Below the pieces are notes generated by a model that was given only the letters and a program-made list of their open reading frames with translations, ran no database searches and was not told the DNA's origin. The translations under genes and the position numbers were made by a program. Positions 7,585-15,176 of a stretch of 39,511 nucleotides of DNA are shown in pieces; positions within the stretch are counted from its first letter, which is position 1; each line of letters opens with the position of its first letter. The stretch is from Alkalihalobacillus pseudalcaliphilus. Lineage in GTDB: Bacteria > Bacillota > Bacilli > Bacillales > Bacillaceae_D. The stretch is from contig NZ_JAQQWS010000021.1 in the NCBI RefSeq assembly GCF_028610675.1, forward strand, positions 1-39,511. The letters are read 5' to 3'.

Positions 7585-9681
7585 TTACCCTTCATTCTCC
7601 ATATCACTGTTATCTGAATGATCATGGCTATGATCGCTTCTTTCAAAAACAGCTTGTATGGTCCTATTACCGTTCATTGTGATTGTCGTTTGAGCGTTTG
7701 TACTTGTTAAATCACCCTGCCATCGTACAAACCGCCATCCTGAAGCTGGCTGTGCCTGCACTTGAATGGTCGAGCCTTCCTCATATTGTCCGGGTAATGG
7801 ACTTACCGTACCTTCTCCAACTTGTGAAGTTTTAAGCTGATATTTTATCTTAGCTGGTGGTTCAGGTTCCTCCTCGGGCTCTGTTTCAACCTTGTTAAAA
7901 TTAGCTTTTACTGAAAAATTTTGATTCATTGTTAGATAAATCGTCGCATTTTTTGAGCGTGAGTCACCACTCCAGCCAGCAAACGTCCACCCGTCATTAG
8001 CCTCTGCCGTTAATGCCACTTGAGTACCTTCTGTAAACTGGTTTCCTGGAGACCCACGTAATACTTTACCACCTTCTGCTGCATTGACAGAAAGGGTATA
8101 GGTTTTCCGCGTATCAGTTGGTGGATTATTCTGATCGCCGCTATTATTATTACCTGATGAGTTTGATCCATTACTTGTGCCTGTGTTAGAACCATCTTGA
8201 TCGTTAGAGTTGTTATTTGGTGTTGAGTGTTCTGGTTGTGTATCAGTTATTTCATCCGTATCTGGCTCTTCTTCAGCACCTACTTGTGTAAATTCGGCAG
8301 TAATATGATACATTTGGTCGACGTTTAACTGTAAAGTACTTTCATCTGAAGCTTCTCCAATGAAGTTTCCAGTCCAACGAACAAATTCCCAACCACTATC
8401 AGGAGTTGCTGTTAAGGTAACGAGGTCATTTAGTTGAATATTAGTAAAGTGAATGGAAGAATATACTGTACCATTTCCAATTTTACTAATAATAATTCCC
8501 GCCTCATCAGTAGTAAATACAGCGGTCACGTTATGGTGATCGGTGACTGTTAACAATTCTACTGGATTACTGCCTTCCAGGTCACCTTGCCAACCAACAA
8601 AGGTCCATCCAGGTTTTGCAATGGCTTCAATTGTGACTTCGGTTCCTACTTCATAGGATGGTAAGTGTGGTGTAATCTTTACTTCACCTTCACCTTCAAC
8701 AGAAGTTCGAACTGTTTTATTCTCCCCATCAATAACGATTTCTTCCTCATATACATAGTCCTGCACAGTAATTCTTAAAGTTTCTAATCCTTCATGATCT
8801 GTCTTGAACAAAGTGCTTCTTTCATTGGGAGCAGAAAAGGTACCAAGACCGTTAACAGTAGACCATAACGGCGTAAAATCCATTACTTCACCATTGAAGT
8901 CTCTTGCGTTAACTTCTAGTTCGAGCGTTTCCCCTATTGCTAAAGCTGGTAACTCGAGCAAGTCCAGATTTAACGACAATTCTTGTACTACTTGTTTTTC
9001 AGATTGGAGAGTGATGGCTTTTTCTAAATCTTGAAAGTGAGCAGAAAGTTCAAACTCTCCAACATCGGTCGCGAATACATGAATCATAAGGTCGTCTTCA
9101 TCTTCAATTTTTGCTATTGCCTCATCACTTAGTTTCCAACTCGCCTGTAGGGGATAAATCTCATCGTATTCATCAATCCAGGCAAGTTGATAGCTTTGTA
9201 AATGGTCGACTTGGATGAATGTACGCTCTGCGACAATATCAATACGGTTGACAAATTGTTTTAATTCATATTCTAGTGCCTCACTATTTGCATGTGATAA
9301 GCCTGTTTGGAGCGTAACATACGCCTCTTCTATTTTCCTTTGGGTTAAATAAACATCAAATAATTCCAAATAAAAGGCAGACTCATCTTGTAATCTTTCA
9401 ATACCTTCTGTTAATGTCTGCTCAGCGTTATCAAATTGACTTAAGGCTACATACGATTTTGCCAAATATATTCTTGCATTCACATGATCAGGTTCTTGTT
9501 TAAGAATCTTTGAGAAAAGCTCAATACTTTTTTCGTAATCAGCTTGTTCGTAAGAGTGCTTAGCCTCAGCTTCCATCGCACTAATTTCTTCTGGATTAAT
9601 GAAAGAAAAAGTAATGGTCGCAACTAAGGTAATAACAAGGACCAATCCAACTAAGATAAACCATTTTTTATTCCGCATCAT
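7585..9681 (-). CDS. Surface protein with TPR, Ig-like and four InlB-type repeat domains
   Basis: 698 residues. The N-terminal membrane segment (7-27) is followed by TPR-like helices (about 36-140), a beta-rich middle with an Ig-like stretch (about 236-312), and four divergent InlB B-repeat modules at about 326-391, 401-465, 527-596 and 613-681. Each module has a GWxFVxWxGD core (GWTFVGWQGD, GWEFVRWTGN, GWTFAGWSGD, GWRFVRWQGD). An Asn/Gly/Ser-rich linker separates modules 2 and 3, a Glu/Pro linker modules 3 and 4, and the tail DHSHDHSDNSD is His/Asp-rich. There is no LPXTG motif, so anchoring is by the N-terminal helix. Such repeats are common in surface proteins, often with adhesive or stalk roles; the function here is unknown. 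Two adjacent ATGs (9681, 9678) fit the AGGAG site. Confidence 0.85.
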   Translation of the reverse strand: MMRNKKWFILVGLVLVITLVATITFSFINPEEISAMEAEAKHSYEQADYEKSIELFSKILKQEPDHVNARIYLAKSYVALSQFDNAEQTLTEGIERLQDESAFYLELFDVYLTQRKIEEAYVTLQTGLSHANSEALEYELKQFVNRIDIVAERTFIQVDHLQSYQLAWIDEYDEIYPLQASWKLSDEAIAKIEDEDDLMIHVFATDVGEFELSAHFQDLEKAITLQSEKQVVQELSLNLDLLELPALAIGETLELEVNARDFNGEVMDFTPLWSTVNGLGTFSAPNERSTLFKTDHEGLETLRITVQDYVYEEEIVIDGENKTVRTSVEGEGEVKITPHLPSYEVGTEVTIEAIAKPGWTFVGWQGDLEGSNPVELLTVTDHHNVTAVFTTDEAGIIISKIGNGTVYSSIHFTNIQLNDLVTLTATPDSGWEFVRWTGNFIGEASDESTLQLNVDQMYHITAEFTQVGAEEEPDTDEITDTQPEHSTPNNNSNDQDGSNTGTSNGSNSSGNNNSGDQNNPPTDTRKTYTLSVNAAEGGKVLRGSPGNQFTEGTQVALTAEANDGWTFAGWSGDSRSKNATIYLTMNQNFSVKANFNKVETEPEEEPEPPAKIKYQLKTSQVGEGTVSPLPGQYEEGSTIQVQAQPASGWRFVRWQGDLTSTNAQTTITMNGNRTIQAVFERSDHSHDHSDNSDMENEG

Positions 9682-10055
9682 TCTTAACTCCTATTCAAAA
9701 GTTAGATAATTTTTCCTATTATTCTATTATTTATTATAGTTAATTTTAAATAGAAATTAAAGAGATAAGTGCTTATTTGCGATAAATTACCTAACCGTAA
9801 ATGAGTGTATATATAAGGGTGTATGAGTCTAAAGGAGGAGGTAATTTTTAGGATGAACTATGTATCTTAGAGTTTTAAAACAATGAAGTAAAAAGAGTGT
9901 GAGTTACAATTAGTATTTATAAAAATTATTGTCGATATTTTGTATTACTATGTATAAGCTTCGACTCTATTTACATCACCTATATAATAAGGTACTATTA
10001 ATTAAGCTTTATGTATTGATAATAAAGGAAAAGGTTACTATAATGGTGGGGCTTT
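9682..10055. other. Divergent intergenic region with an unused strong ribosome site
   Basis: AT-rich spacer between two outward-facing genes. It contains AAAGGAGGAGG near 9831-9841, followed by ATG and only five codons before a stop (TAG). A well-formed promoter lies at its right edge. No larger ORF was found. Confidence 0.5.
10016..10044 (+). promoter_or_regulatory. Sigma-A-type promoter for the polymer gene cluster
   Basis: TTGATA (10016-10021) and TATAAT (10039-10044) are separated by exactly 17 bp. The predicted start of transcription (about 10051) is only about five bases before the ATG at 10056, so a transcript from it would be nearly leaderless and would not include the GGTGGGG ribosome site at 10045-10050. 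Confidence 0.55.
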
Positions 10056-11096
10056 ATGGATATAAGAAGTGAGCAATTAAAACAGGTATTTTTTTCGGTA
10101 TTACTTGTCACGAGAAATGAAGAGAAGTATATAGCACGTTTACTTGATACTCTATTAGAACAGGATTTTTCACAGAGAGCTTATGAAATTATAATAATAG
10201 ATGGTTTATCCAATGACAACACACGTGAGTTAATAAAAAATTATCAACAGAAATCACCTAACATGATTAGGATGTTTGATAACCCTCAACAAACACTTCC
10301 ACCAGGATGGAATATTGGGATTAAACAAGCTTATGGAGATTATGTTTTAAGGATTGACGGACATACTGAAGTAAAAGCAAATTTCCTTTCCTCTTATAAA
10401 GAAGCTATTGAACAAGAACCTGAAGCTTCATGTGTTGGTGGAATCATTCTTTCAAAGGGAAAAGGATTTCAAGGTGAAGTTAATCAATTTGTGTTCTCGC
10501 ACCCTTTTGGTGTTGGACGTTCGAAATTTCGAACATTAAATAAAGAATGGCATGGATATACTGAAACAGTTCCATATGGAGCCTATAAAAAAGAAGTTTT
10601 TCTTGAAGTTGGCTATTTTAACGAAGATTTAAAAAGAAATGAAGATATTGAATTTCATAGGCGTATGAAAGAGAAAGGACATACATTTTATTTAACAACC
10701 GATATACAATCGGTTTATTATGTGCGTGATACATTAAAGGGCTTGTTTTTGAAGTCGTTTGGCGATGGGATGTGGTCAGTCATTGCTAATAGACTAACCC
10801 CTGGGGCATTAAGTTTTTTCAAACGATTGCCTCTTCTAGCTTTCATTATAGGACTATCTTTAGTGTGCTTAACGATTTATAATACTAATTTTGTCTATCT
10901 GCTAGTCGGTTGTGTTGGTGCATATTTAGCTTTAGCAGCTTTTTTTAGTATTCGCTTAATGAAAGAAAAAGGGTGTTCACACTTTTTCTTTTCGATAGTA
11001 TCTTTTTTTTGTTTGCATTTTGCAAGAGGTCTCGGATCATTTCTGGCATACTTTAAAAAAGAGTACTGGATGATTCGAAATAACATAAAGGGATAA
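10056..11096 (+). CDS. ExoA-like family 2 glycosyltransferase
   Basis: 346 residues. The GT2 (GT-A fold) domain starts with VLLVTRNEEKYIARLLDTLL (15-34), has IIIDGLSNDNT (46-56) for nucleotide binding, and RIDGHTE (99-105), whose Asp101 takes the place of the metal-binding DxD. SHPFGVGRSKFR and the acidic NEDIEFHRRM resemble ExoA, a succinoglycan glucosyltransferase. The C-terminal third holds about three hydrophobic segments, so the enzyme sits in the membrane and adds a sugar to a lipid-linked acceptor on the cytoplasmic face. It is the first gene of the rightward cluster, followed within 11 bp by the exporter permease. The start ATG 10056 has only a weak GGTGGGG site. Confidence 0.88.
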   Translation: MDIRSEQLKQVFFSVLLVTRNEEKYIARLLDTLLEQDFSQRAYEIIIIDGLSNDNTRELIKNYQQKSPNMIRMFDNPQQTLPPGWNIGIKQAYGDYVLRIDGHTEVKANFLSSYKEAIEQEPEASCVGGIILSKGKGFQGEVNQFVFSHPFGVGRSKFRTLNKEWHGYTETVPYGAYKKEVFLEVGYFNEDLKRNEDIEFHRRMKEKGHTFYLTTDIQSVYYVRDTLKGLFLKSFGDGMWSVIANRLTPGALSFFKRLPLLAFIIGLSLVCLTIYNTNFVYLLVGCVGAYLALAAFFSIRLMKEKGCSHFFFSIVSFFCLHFARGLGSFLAYFKKEYWMIRNNIKG

Positions 11097-11107
11097 GGTT
11101 GAGATTA

Positions 11108-11875
11108 ATGTTAGAACTATTTAAATATAGACAGCTTCTGGCTTTTTTAGTCAAAAAGGAGCTGAAAATAAAATATAGAGATACAATTTTTGGTTTTTTC
11201 TGGTCTTTACTAGAACCATTAGGCTTGATGGTAATATATTCTGTTGTCTTTTCAATTATATTAAAATGGGAAATAGATAACTATGCCTTATTTTTACTTG
11301 CTGGATTGATTCCGTGGATGTTTTTTAATAACTCTATTAATAGGGGAGCAAAAGCTTTAACAAGTAATTCATCATTAATTAAGAAAGTATACTTCCCAAG
11401 ACAAATGTTCCCGTTAACAGTTGTGACAACAAATTTAGTTAATCTTGGAATATCCTTATTCTTAGTAGCTATTTTGTCATTTTCATTAGGTGTTGGAATT
11501 AAATTAGCTGCTTTACCATGGTTAATTGTTATTATTGTTATTCAATTTATTTTAGTGTTTGCTATTACATTATTGCTCTCAAGTGTGAATGTCTATTACA
11601 GAGATATTGAGTTTATTAGCTCCTTATTTTTACGTGGCTGGATGTATTTATCACCAATTATTTATCCAATTGGGATGGTACCCGACGAATATTTGAGCTT
11701 ATATATGTTAAACCCAATGACACCAATTATAGGAATGTATAAATATGTTTTTTATGGTAGTGAAATGATGCCACTTGCTTATGTTGCTTATTCGGCTATT
11801 TTTGCTGTCGTATTATTGATTATCTCCTGGAAACTATTCGAAAAATTAAGTAGACGTATGGGGGAAGTTATTTAA
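11108..11875 (+). CDS. TagG/Wzm-type polysaccharide ABC transporter permease
   Basis: About 255 residues with six predicted membrane helices of the ABC-2 type. It begins LVKKELKIKYRDTIFGFFWS, the amphipathic N-terminal motif of TagG/Wzm permeases, and contains LLAGLIPWMFFNNS, VNVYYRDIEF and YLSPIIYPIGM, all typical of teichoic-acid and O-antigen exporters. It pairs with the ATPase whose ATG overlaps its stop (TAATG) and would move undecaprenyl-linked polymer across the membrane. I chose ATG 11108 (AAGG at 11095-11098); TTG 11099 with AAAGGG is an alternative adding three residues. Homologous to TagG, but the substrate may not be classical wall teichoic acid, so no symbol is given. Confidence 0.93.
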   Translation: MLELFKYRQLLAFLVKKELKIKYRDTIFGFFWSLLEPLGLMVIYSVVFSIILKWEIDNYALFLLAGLIPWMFFNNSINRGAKALTSNSSLIKKVYFPRQMFPLTVVTTNLVNLGISLFLVAILSFSLGVGIKLAALPWLIVIIVIQFILVFAITLLLSSVNVYYRDIEFISSLFLRGWMYLSPIIYPIGMVPDEYLSLYMLNPMTPIIGMYKYVFYGSEMMPLAYVAYSAIFAVVLLIISWKLFEKLSRRMGEVI

Positions 11876-12594
11876 TGAATGCAGTAGAAGTGAAAAATGT
11901 ATCAAAGGTTTTTAAGAAACCTTATGACAAAACATTAAAAGGTAGATTTTTGTCCATTCTAAGAAGAGAATCGCTAGATGAAAAGTTTCAAGCGTTAAAC
12001 GATGTTTCTTTTACTGTTCCAAAAGGTGAAGGTTTTGCTATTATTGGAAAGAATGGTGCCGGAAAAAGTACCCTTTTTAAAGTGATTTCTAAGGTAGTAT
12101 TTCCCGATCAAGGAAACATACAATTGAATGGGACATTAATGCCATTAATTGAATTAAGTGCAGGTTTAAGCCGTGATTTATCTGGATACGAGAATATTAA
12201 ATTAAATTGTGCAATATACGGGCTTAAGAAAGACAAGATTGAAGAGCTTTTGCCTGAGATTGTAAAGTTTGCTGAGCTAGAAGAGTTTATCGATACTCCA
12301 GTTAAATTTTATTCATCCGGAATGAAGGCAAGACTAGGTTTTTCGATCGCTGTACACATTGAAACGGATATCATTCTAATTGATGAAGTATTAGCTGTCG
12401 GAGATAAGGATTTTAGAGAAAAGTGTTATGAAAAGTTAATTGATTTAAAGAAACAAGGAAAAACAATTATTATCGTTTCACATAGTTTAACCCCATTAAA
12501 GAAAATTTGTGAAAGAGCCATGGTTCTTAAACGTGGAGAAGTTCAGGCAATTGGTGAAATTAATGAGATGATTGACTATTACAATAAAATGTAA
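11875..12594 (+). CDS. TagH/Wzt-type polysaccharide ABC transporter ATPase
   Basis: 239 residues, one ABC domain. Walker A is GKNGAGKST (58-66), signature YSSGM (146-150), Walker B IILIDE (166-171), and the switch His203 is in VSHSLTPL. The stretch KTLKGRFLSILRR before the domain and LSAGLSRDLSGYENI are typical of the TagH/Wzt group. The long C-terminal region of B. subtilis TagH and the glycan-binding domain of some Wzt proteins are absent, as in short TarH-like forms. It couples ATP hydrolysis to export of the lipid-linked polymer. The start overlaps the permease stop by one base and the end overlaps a possible next start (TAATG), indicating tight translational coupling. Confidence 0.93.
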   Translation: MNAVEVKNVSKVFKKPYDKTLKGRFLSILRRESLDEKFQALNDVSFTVPKGEGFAIIGKNGAGKSTLFKVISKVVFPDQGNIQLNGTLMPLIELSAGLSRDLSGYENIKLNCAIYGLKKDKIEELLPEIVKFAELEEFIDTPVKFYSSGMKARLGFSIAVHIETDIILIDEVLAVGDKDFREKCYEKLIDLKKQGKTIIIVSHSLTPLKKICERAMVLKRGEVQAIGEINEMIDYYNKM

Positions 12595-12605
12595 TGAGGT
12601 TAATA

Positions 12606-13805
12606 ATGAAAAGTATTGTTGCTAAAATCAAACAAAGTCATATAATACGCACTTTATCACAGGTCATATTTAAAGTCATAGCTTTGTTTCCTGTAAAGAA
12701 GGGTTTTATATTGTTTGAGAGTTTTTCTGGAAAACAATATAGCTGTAACCCTCGTGCTATATATGAGTACATGAATGAAAATGACTATCCATACAAATAT
12801 GTTTGGAGTGTAAACGGAAATCTCATAAATGATTTTTCGACCAAGGGTATTCCTGTTGTAAAAAGGCATTCTTTTAAGTGGTTTCTAATTGCTGCAAGAG
12901 CAGAGTTTTGGATAACGAATAGTCGAATGCCTTCTTGGTTACCTAAACCAACACACACAACTTATATTCAGACATGGCATGGCACACCTCTTAAGAAGTT
13001 AGTGGCTGATATGAAAGAGGTTCATTTAGCCGGTAATGATCGGGAGTCATATATTCGCGATTTTCATAAAGAATCTATGCATTGGGATTACCTTATTTCA
13101 GCTAATAAGTTTTCAACTGAGATTTTTAAGCGTGCTTTTAATTTTAATCGTCAAGTATTAGAGGTAGGTTATCCAAGGAATGATGTTTTAGTAAATGGTA
13201 ATGACAAAAATGCTTCGAGAGACATTAAAAAAAGACTGCAAATTCCTGCTGATAAAAAAGTAATATTGTATGCACCAACATGGCGTGATCATGAATTTCA
13301 TGCGGGCAGCTATACATTTTCACTTAATTTAGATATAGAGGCTTTAAAAAATCGATTTGAAGATGACTGTGTGATTATTTTACGTTTACATTATTTTGTT
13401 TCTGAACAACTTGATACTACAGAGCACCCAGGCTTTATATATGATTTTTCTAAATATGTAGATATTAATGACCTTTATCTCATTTCTGATCTTTTAATAA
13501 CTGATTATTCCTCTGTGATTTTTGATTATGCAAATTTAAAAAGGCCGATGATATTTTATACGTATGATTTGGAATTATATAGGGAGAAACTACGGGGTTT
13601 TTATTTTGATCTTGAATCAAATGCTCCTGGTCCTATCGCTAGAACAAATGAGGATTTAATAAAAAATATAGATGAATTTATACAATTTGGCTCCTATGGT
13701 CAATTTGCTCAGAAATATAATGAGTTTTTTAACCGTTTTTGTTATTTAGATGATGGGAAAGCAAGTAAAAGAACAGTCGAGTATCTATTTAATAAAAATA
13801 GCTAA
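12606..13805 (+). CDS. CDP-glycerol:glycerophosphate glycerophosphotransferase (TagB/TagF family)
   Basis: About 399 residues. The chain matches the catalytic domain of TagB/TagF: FESFSGKQYSCNPRAIYEYM near the N-terminus, TYIQTWHGTPLKK with the catalytic-type His (about 125), VGYPRND, LYAPTWRD, ITDYSSVIFDYA and LRGFYFDLESNAPGP. Such enzymes transfer glycerol-phosphate from CDP-glycerol to a lipid-linked glycan on the inner membrane face. The length fits TagB-like single-domain enzymes rather than the longer TagF polymerase, so it could be a primase; this is inference. ATG 12606 has GAGG six bases upstream; ATG 12594, overlapping the ATPase stop, is the alternative. Confidence 0.9.
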   Translation: MKSIVAKIKQSHIIRTLSQVIFKVIALFPVKKGFILFESFSGKQYSCNPRAIYEYMNENDYPYKYVWSVNGNLINDFSTKGIPVVKRHSFKWFLIAARAEFWITNSRMPSWLPKPTHTTYIQTWHGTPLKKLVADMKEVHLAGNDRESYIRDFHKESMHWDYLISANKFSTEIFKRAFNFNRQVLEVGYPRNDVLVNGNDKNASRDIKKRLQIPADKKVILYAPTWRDHEFHAGSYTFSLNLDIEALKNRFEDDCVIILRLHYFVSEQLDTTEHPGFIYDFSKYVDINDLYLISDLLITDYSSVIFDYANLKRPMIFYTYDLELYREKLRGFYFDLESNAPGPIARTNEDLIKNIDEFIQFGSYGQFAQKYNEFFNRFCYLDDGKASKRTVEYLFNKNS

Positions 13806-13830
13806 TATGATATTTATTTGAGGTGTGAAA

Positions 13831-14586
13831 ATGAAGTCGCAAATAGGGAAATTGCCAACCACAATATTTGACACTAAAAAGGTAATTGAATACCGAAAAC
13901 AGTCGCAAGAATTTAGTGCTAAAGAAGATATGTGGTCATGGTTTGTACTTAGACGTTTGTCTATTTATTTCACTCTTCTATTTATTCAATTAAGGTTAAC
14001 ACCTAATATTGTTAGCTGGATGAGTTTCTTTGGGATCATTGCATCTGGTTGGATGATGATGATTGCTACACCTTATGCATTTATGTTAGCCTTTTTATTT
14101 TATAATTTAGGTTACTTATTTGATTGCGTTGATGGGGAAATTGCAAGAATTACGAAACAAACATCGATAAAAGGCTTTTTTATTGACATGTTAATTCAAG
14201 CGGCTACACTACCTGTATTCATCTCGTTTATTTTCTCTTTATTAGTAAGGTTTGGATATTTGGAGTTGACCATATTAGAGAGTTTTGGTTTATACGTATT
14301 AATTGTATTCTCTTTACTTTCATTACTAATACCATTGTCCTATCAAATCACCGTTAATAAAGGGGTGGAACAGGATCCAGTTAATAAAATTCGTGAAAGG
14401 TCTTTCTTTTTTACGGTTATTGGCTTTTTGCTGGGTTTACCTGGTTTTTATGCTTCATTATTTATGATTGTATTGGTTGAATTATTATTTTCGATAACAT
14501 TTTCTCAATGGTATGTATTGTTATTTTTACTCATTATGGTTCTAAAAGTCTTAGCGAGATTATTTATCACATTAAAATCTATATAA
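13831..14586 (+). CDS. CDP-alcohol phosphotransferase-like membrane protein with altered motif
   Basis: About 251 residues with around six membrane helices. It contains the CDP-alcohol phosphotransferase signature FDCVDGEIAR, eight residues, then GFFIDMLIQ. Against the consensus D-x2-D-G-x2-A-R-x8-G-x3-D-x3-D, all positions fit (D98, D101, G102, A105, R106, G115, D119) except the last Asp, which is Gln123 (codon CAA). That Asp is catalytic in characterised members, so the protein may be inactive in the usual reaction or use another base. Its place between a glycerophosphotransferase and tagD suggests that a CDP-linked alcohol, perhaps CDP-glycerol, is bound. The start is ATG 13831 behind TGAGGTG; GTG 13825 is less likely. 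Confidence 0.85.
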   Translation: MKSQIGKLPTTIFDTKKVIEYRKQSQEFSAKEDMWSWFVLRRLSIYFTLLFIQLRLTPNIVSWMSFFGIIASGWMMMIATPYAFMLAFLFYNLGYLFDCVDGEIARITKQTSIKGFFIDMLIQAATLPVFISFIFSLLVRFGYLELTILESFGLYVLIVFSLLSLLIPLSYQITVNKGVEQDPVNKIRERSFFFTVIGFLLGLPGFYASLFMIVLVELLFSITFSQWYVLLFLLIMVLKVLARLFITLKSI

Positions 14587-14639
14587 ATTTGGGATATTGA
14601 TGGAAATATTGAGGGTTTCTGTTATTCCTTAATCACGTA

Positions 14640-14648
14640 TGTTATAAT
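14640..14648 (+). promoter_or_regulatory. Extended -10 promoter candidate for tagD
   Basis: TGTTATAAT at 14640-14648 matches TGnTATAAT, with no good -35. It lies about 70 bp before the tagD start, in the 132-bp gap after the CDP-alcohol phosphotransferase gene. Confidence 0.45.
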
Positions 14649-14718
14649 TTAATAATGTTAATTTAATGTAAATAATTTATATATATAGCGTGTGTTTAAT
14701 GTGAATAGGAGGAGAACA

Positions 14719-15111
14719 ATGAAAAAAGTAATAACATACGGGACTTTTGATTTATTACATTGGGGTCATATTAATCTATTAAGAAGAGCTAGTGAGTTAG
14801 GAGATTACTTGATTGTTGCTATATCAAGTGATGAGTTTAATGCAATCAAGAATAAGACTTCTTTTCATAGCTTTGAAAATCGTAAAATGATTTTAGAAGC
14901 GATCCGATATGTAGATGAAGTTATTTCTGAAGATAATTGGGAGCAGAAGGTTGAAGATGTTAAACATCATAACATTGATGTTTTTGTAATGGGTGATGAT
15001 TGGGAAGGTAAATTTGATTTTTTAAAAGAGCATTGTGAAGTAGTTTATTTACCTCGTACAACTGGAATCTCAACAACTAAGATAAAAGAAGGTTTGAAAG
15101 CTATTAACTAA
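14719..15111 (+). CDS. tagD: Glycerol-3-phosphate cytidylyltransferase
   Basis: 130 residues, the usual TagD length. It makes CDP-glycerol from CTP and sn-glycerol-3-phosphate in the cytoplasm, the donor for all glycerophosphotransferases in this window. Motifs are VITYGTFDLLHWGH with the HxGH nucleotide-binding site (14-17), FVMGDDWEGKFD, and RTTGISTTKIK (113-123), the signature that separates TagD from other cytidylyltransferases. The start is ATG 14719 behind AGGAGGAG; the upstream in-frame ATG at 14692 has no ribosome site. A terminator follows immediately. Confidence 0.97.
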   Translation: MKKVITYGTFDLLHWGHINLLRRASELGDYLIVAISSDEFNAIKNKTSFHSFENRKMILEAIRYVDEVISEDNWEQKVEDVKHHNIDVFVMGDDWEGKFDFLKEHCEVVYLPRTTGISTTKIKEGLKAIN

Positions 15112-15158
15112 CAATAAGAAAAGGCTGCCCAGTAGGGTGGCCTTTTCTTATTGTTTGG
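15111..15158. terminator. Bidirectional terminator between tagD and the 666-residue gene
   Basis: A long stem, 15111-15130 with 15135-15154 (AATAAGAAAAGGC arms, loop AGTA, minor mismatch), with A and T runs on both sides. It serves the two convergent genes. Confidence 0.88.
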
Positions 15159-15176
15159 TTTTACTTAACATGAAGA

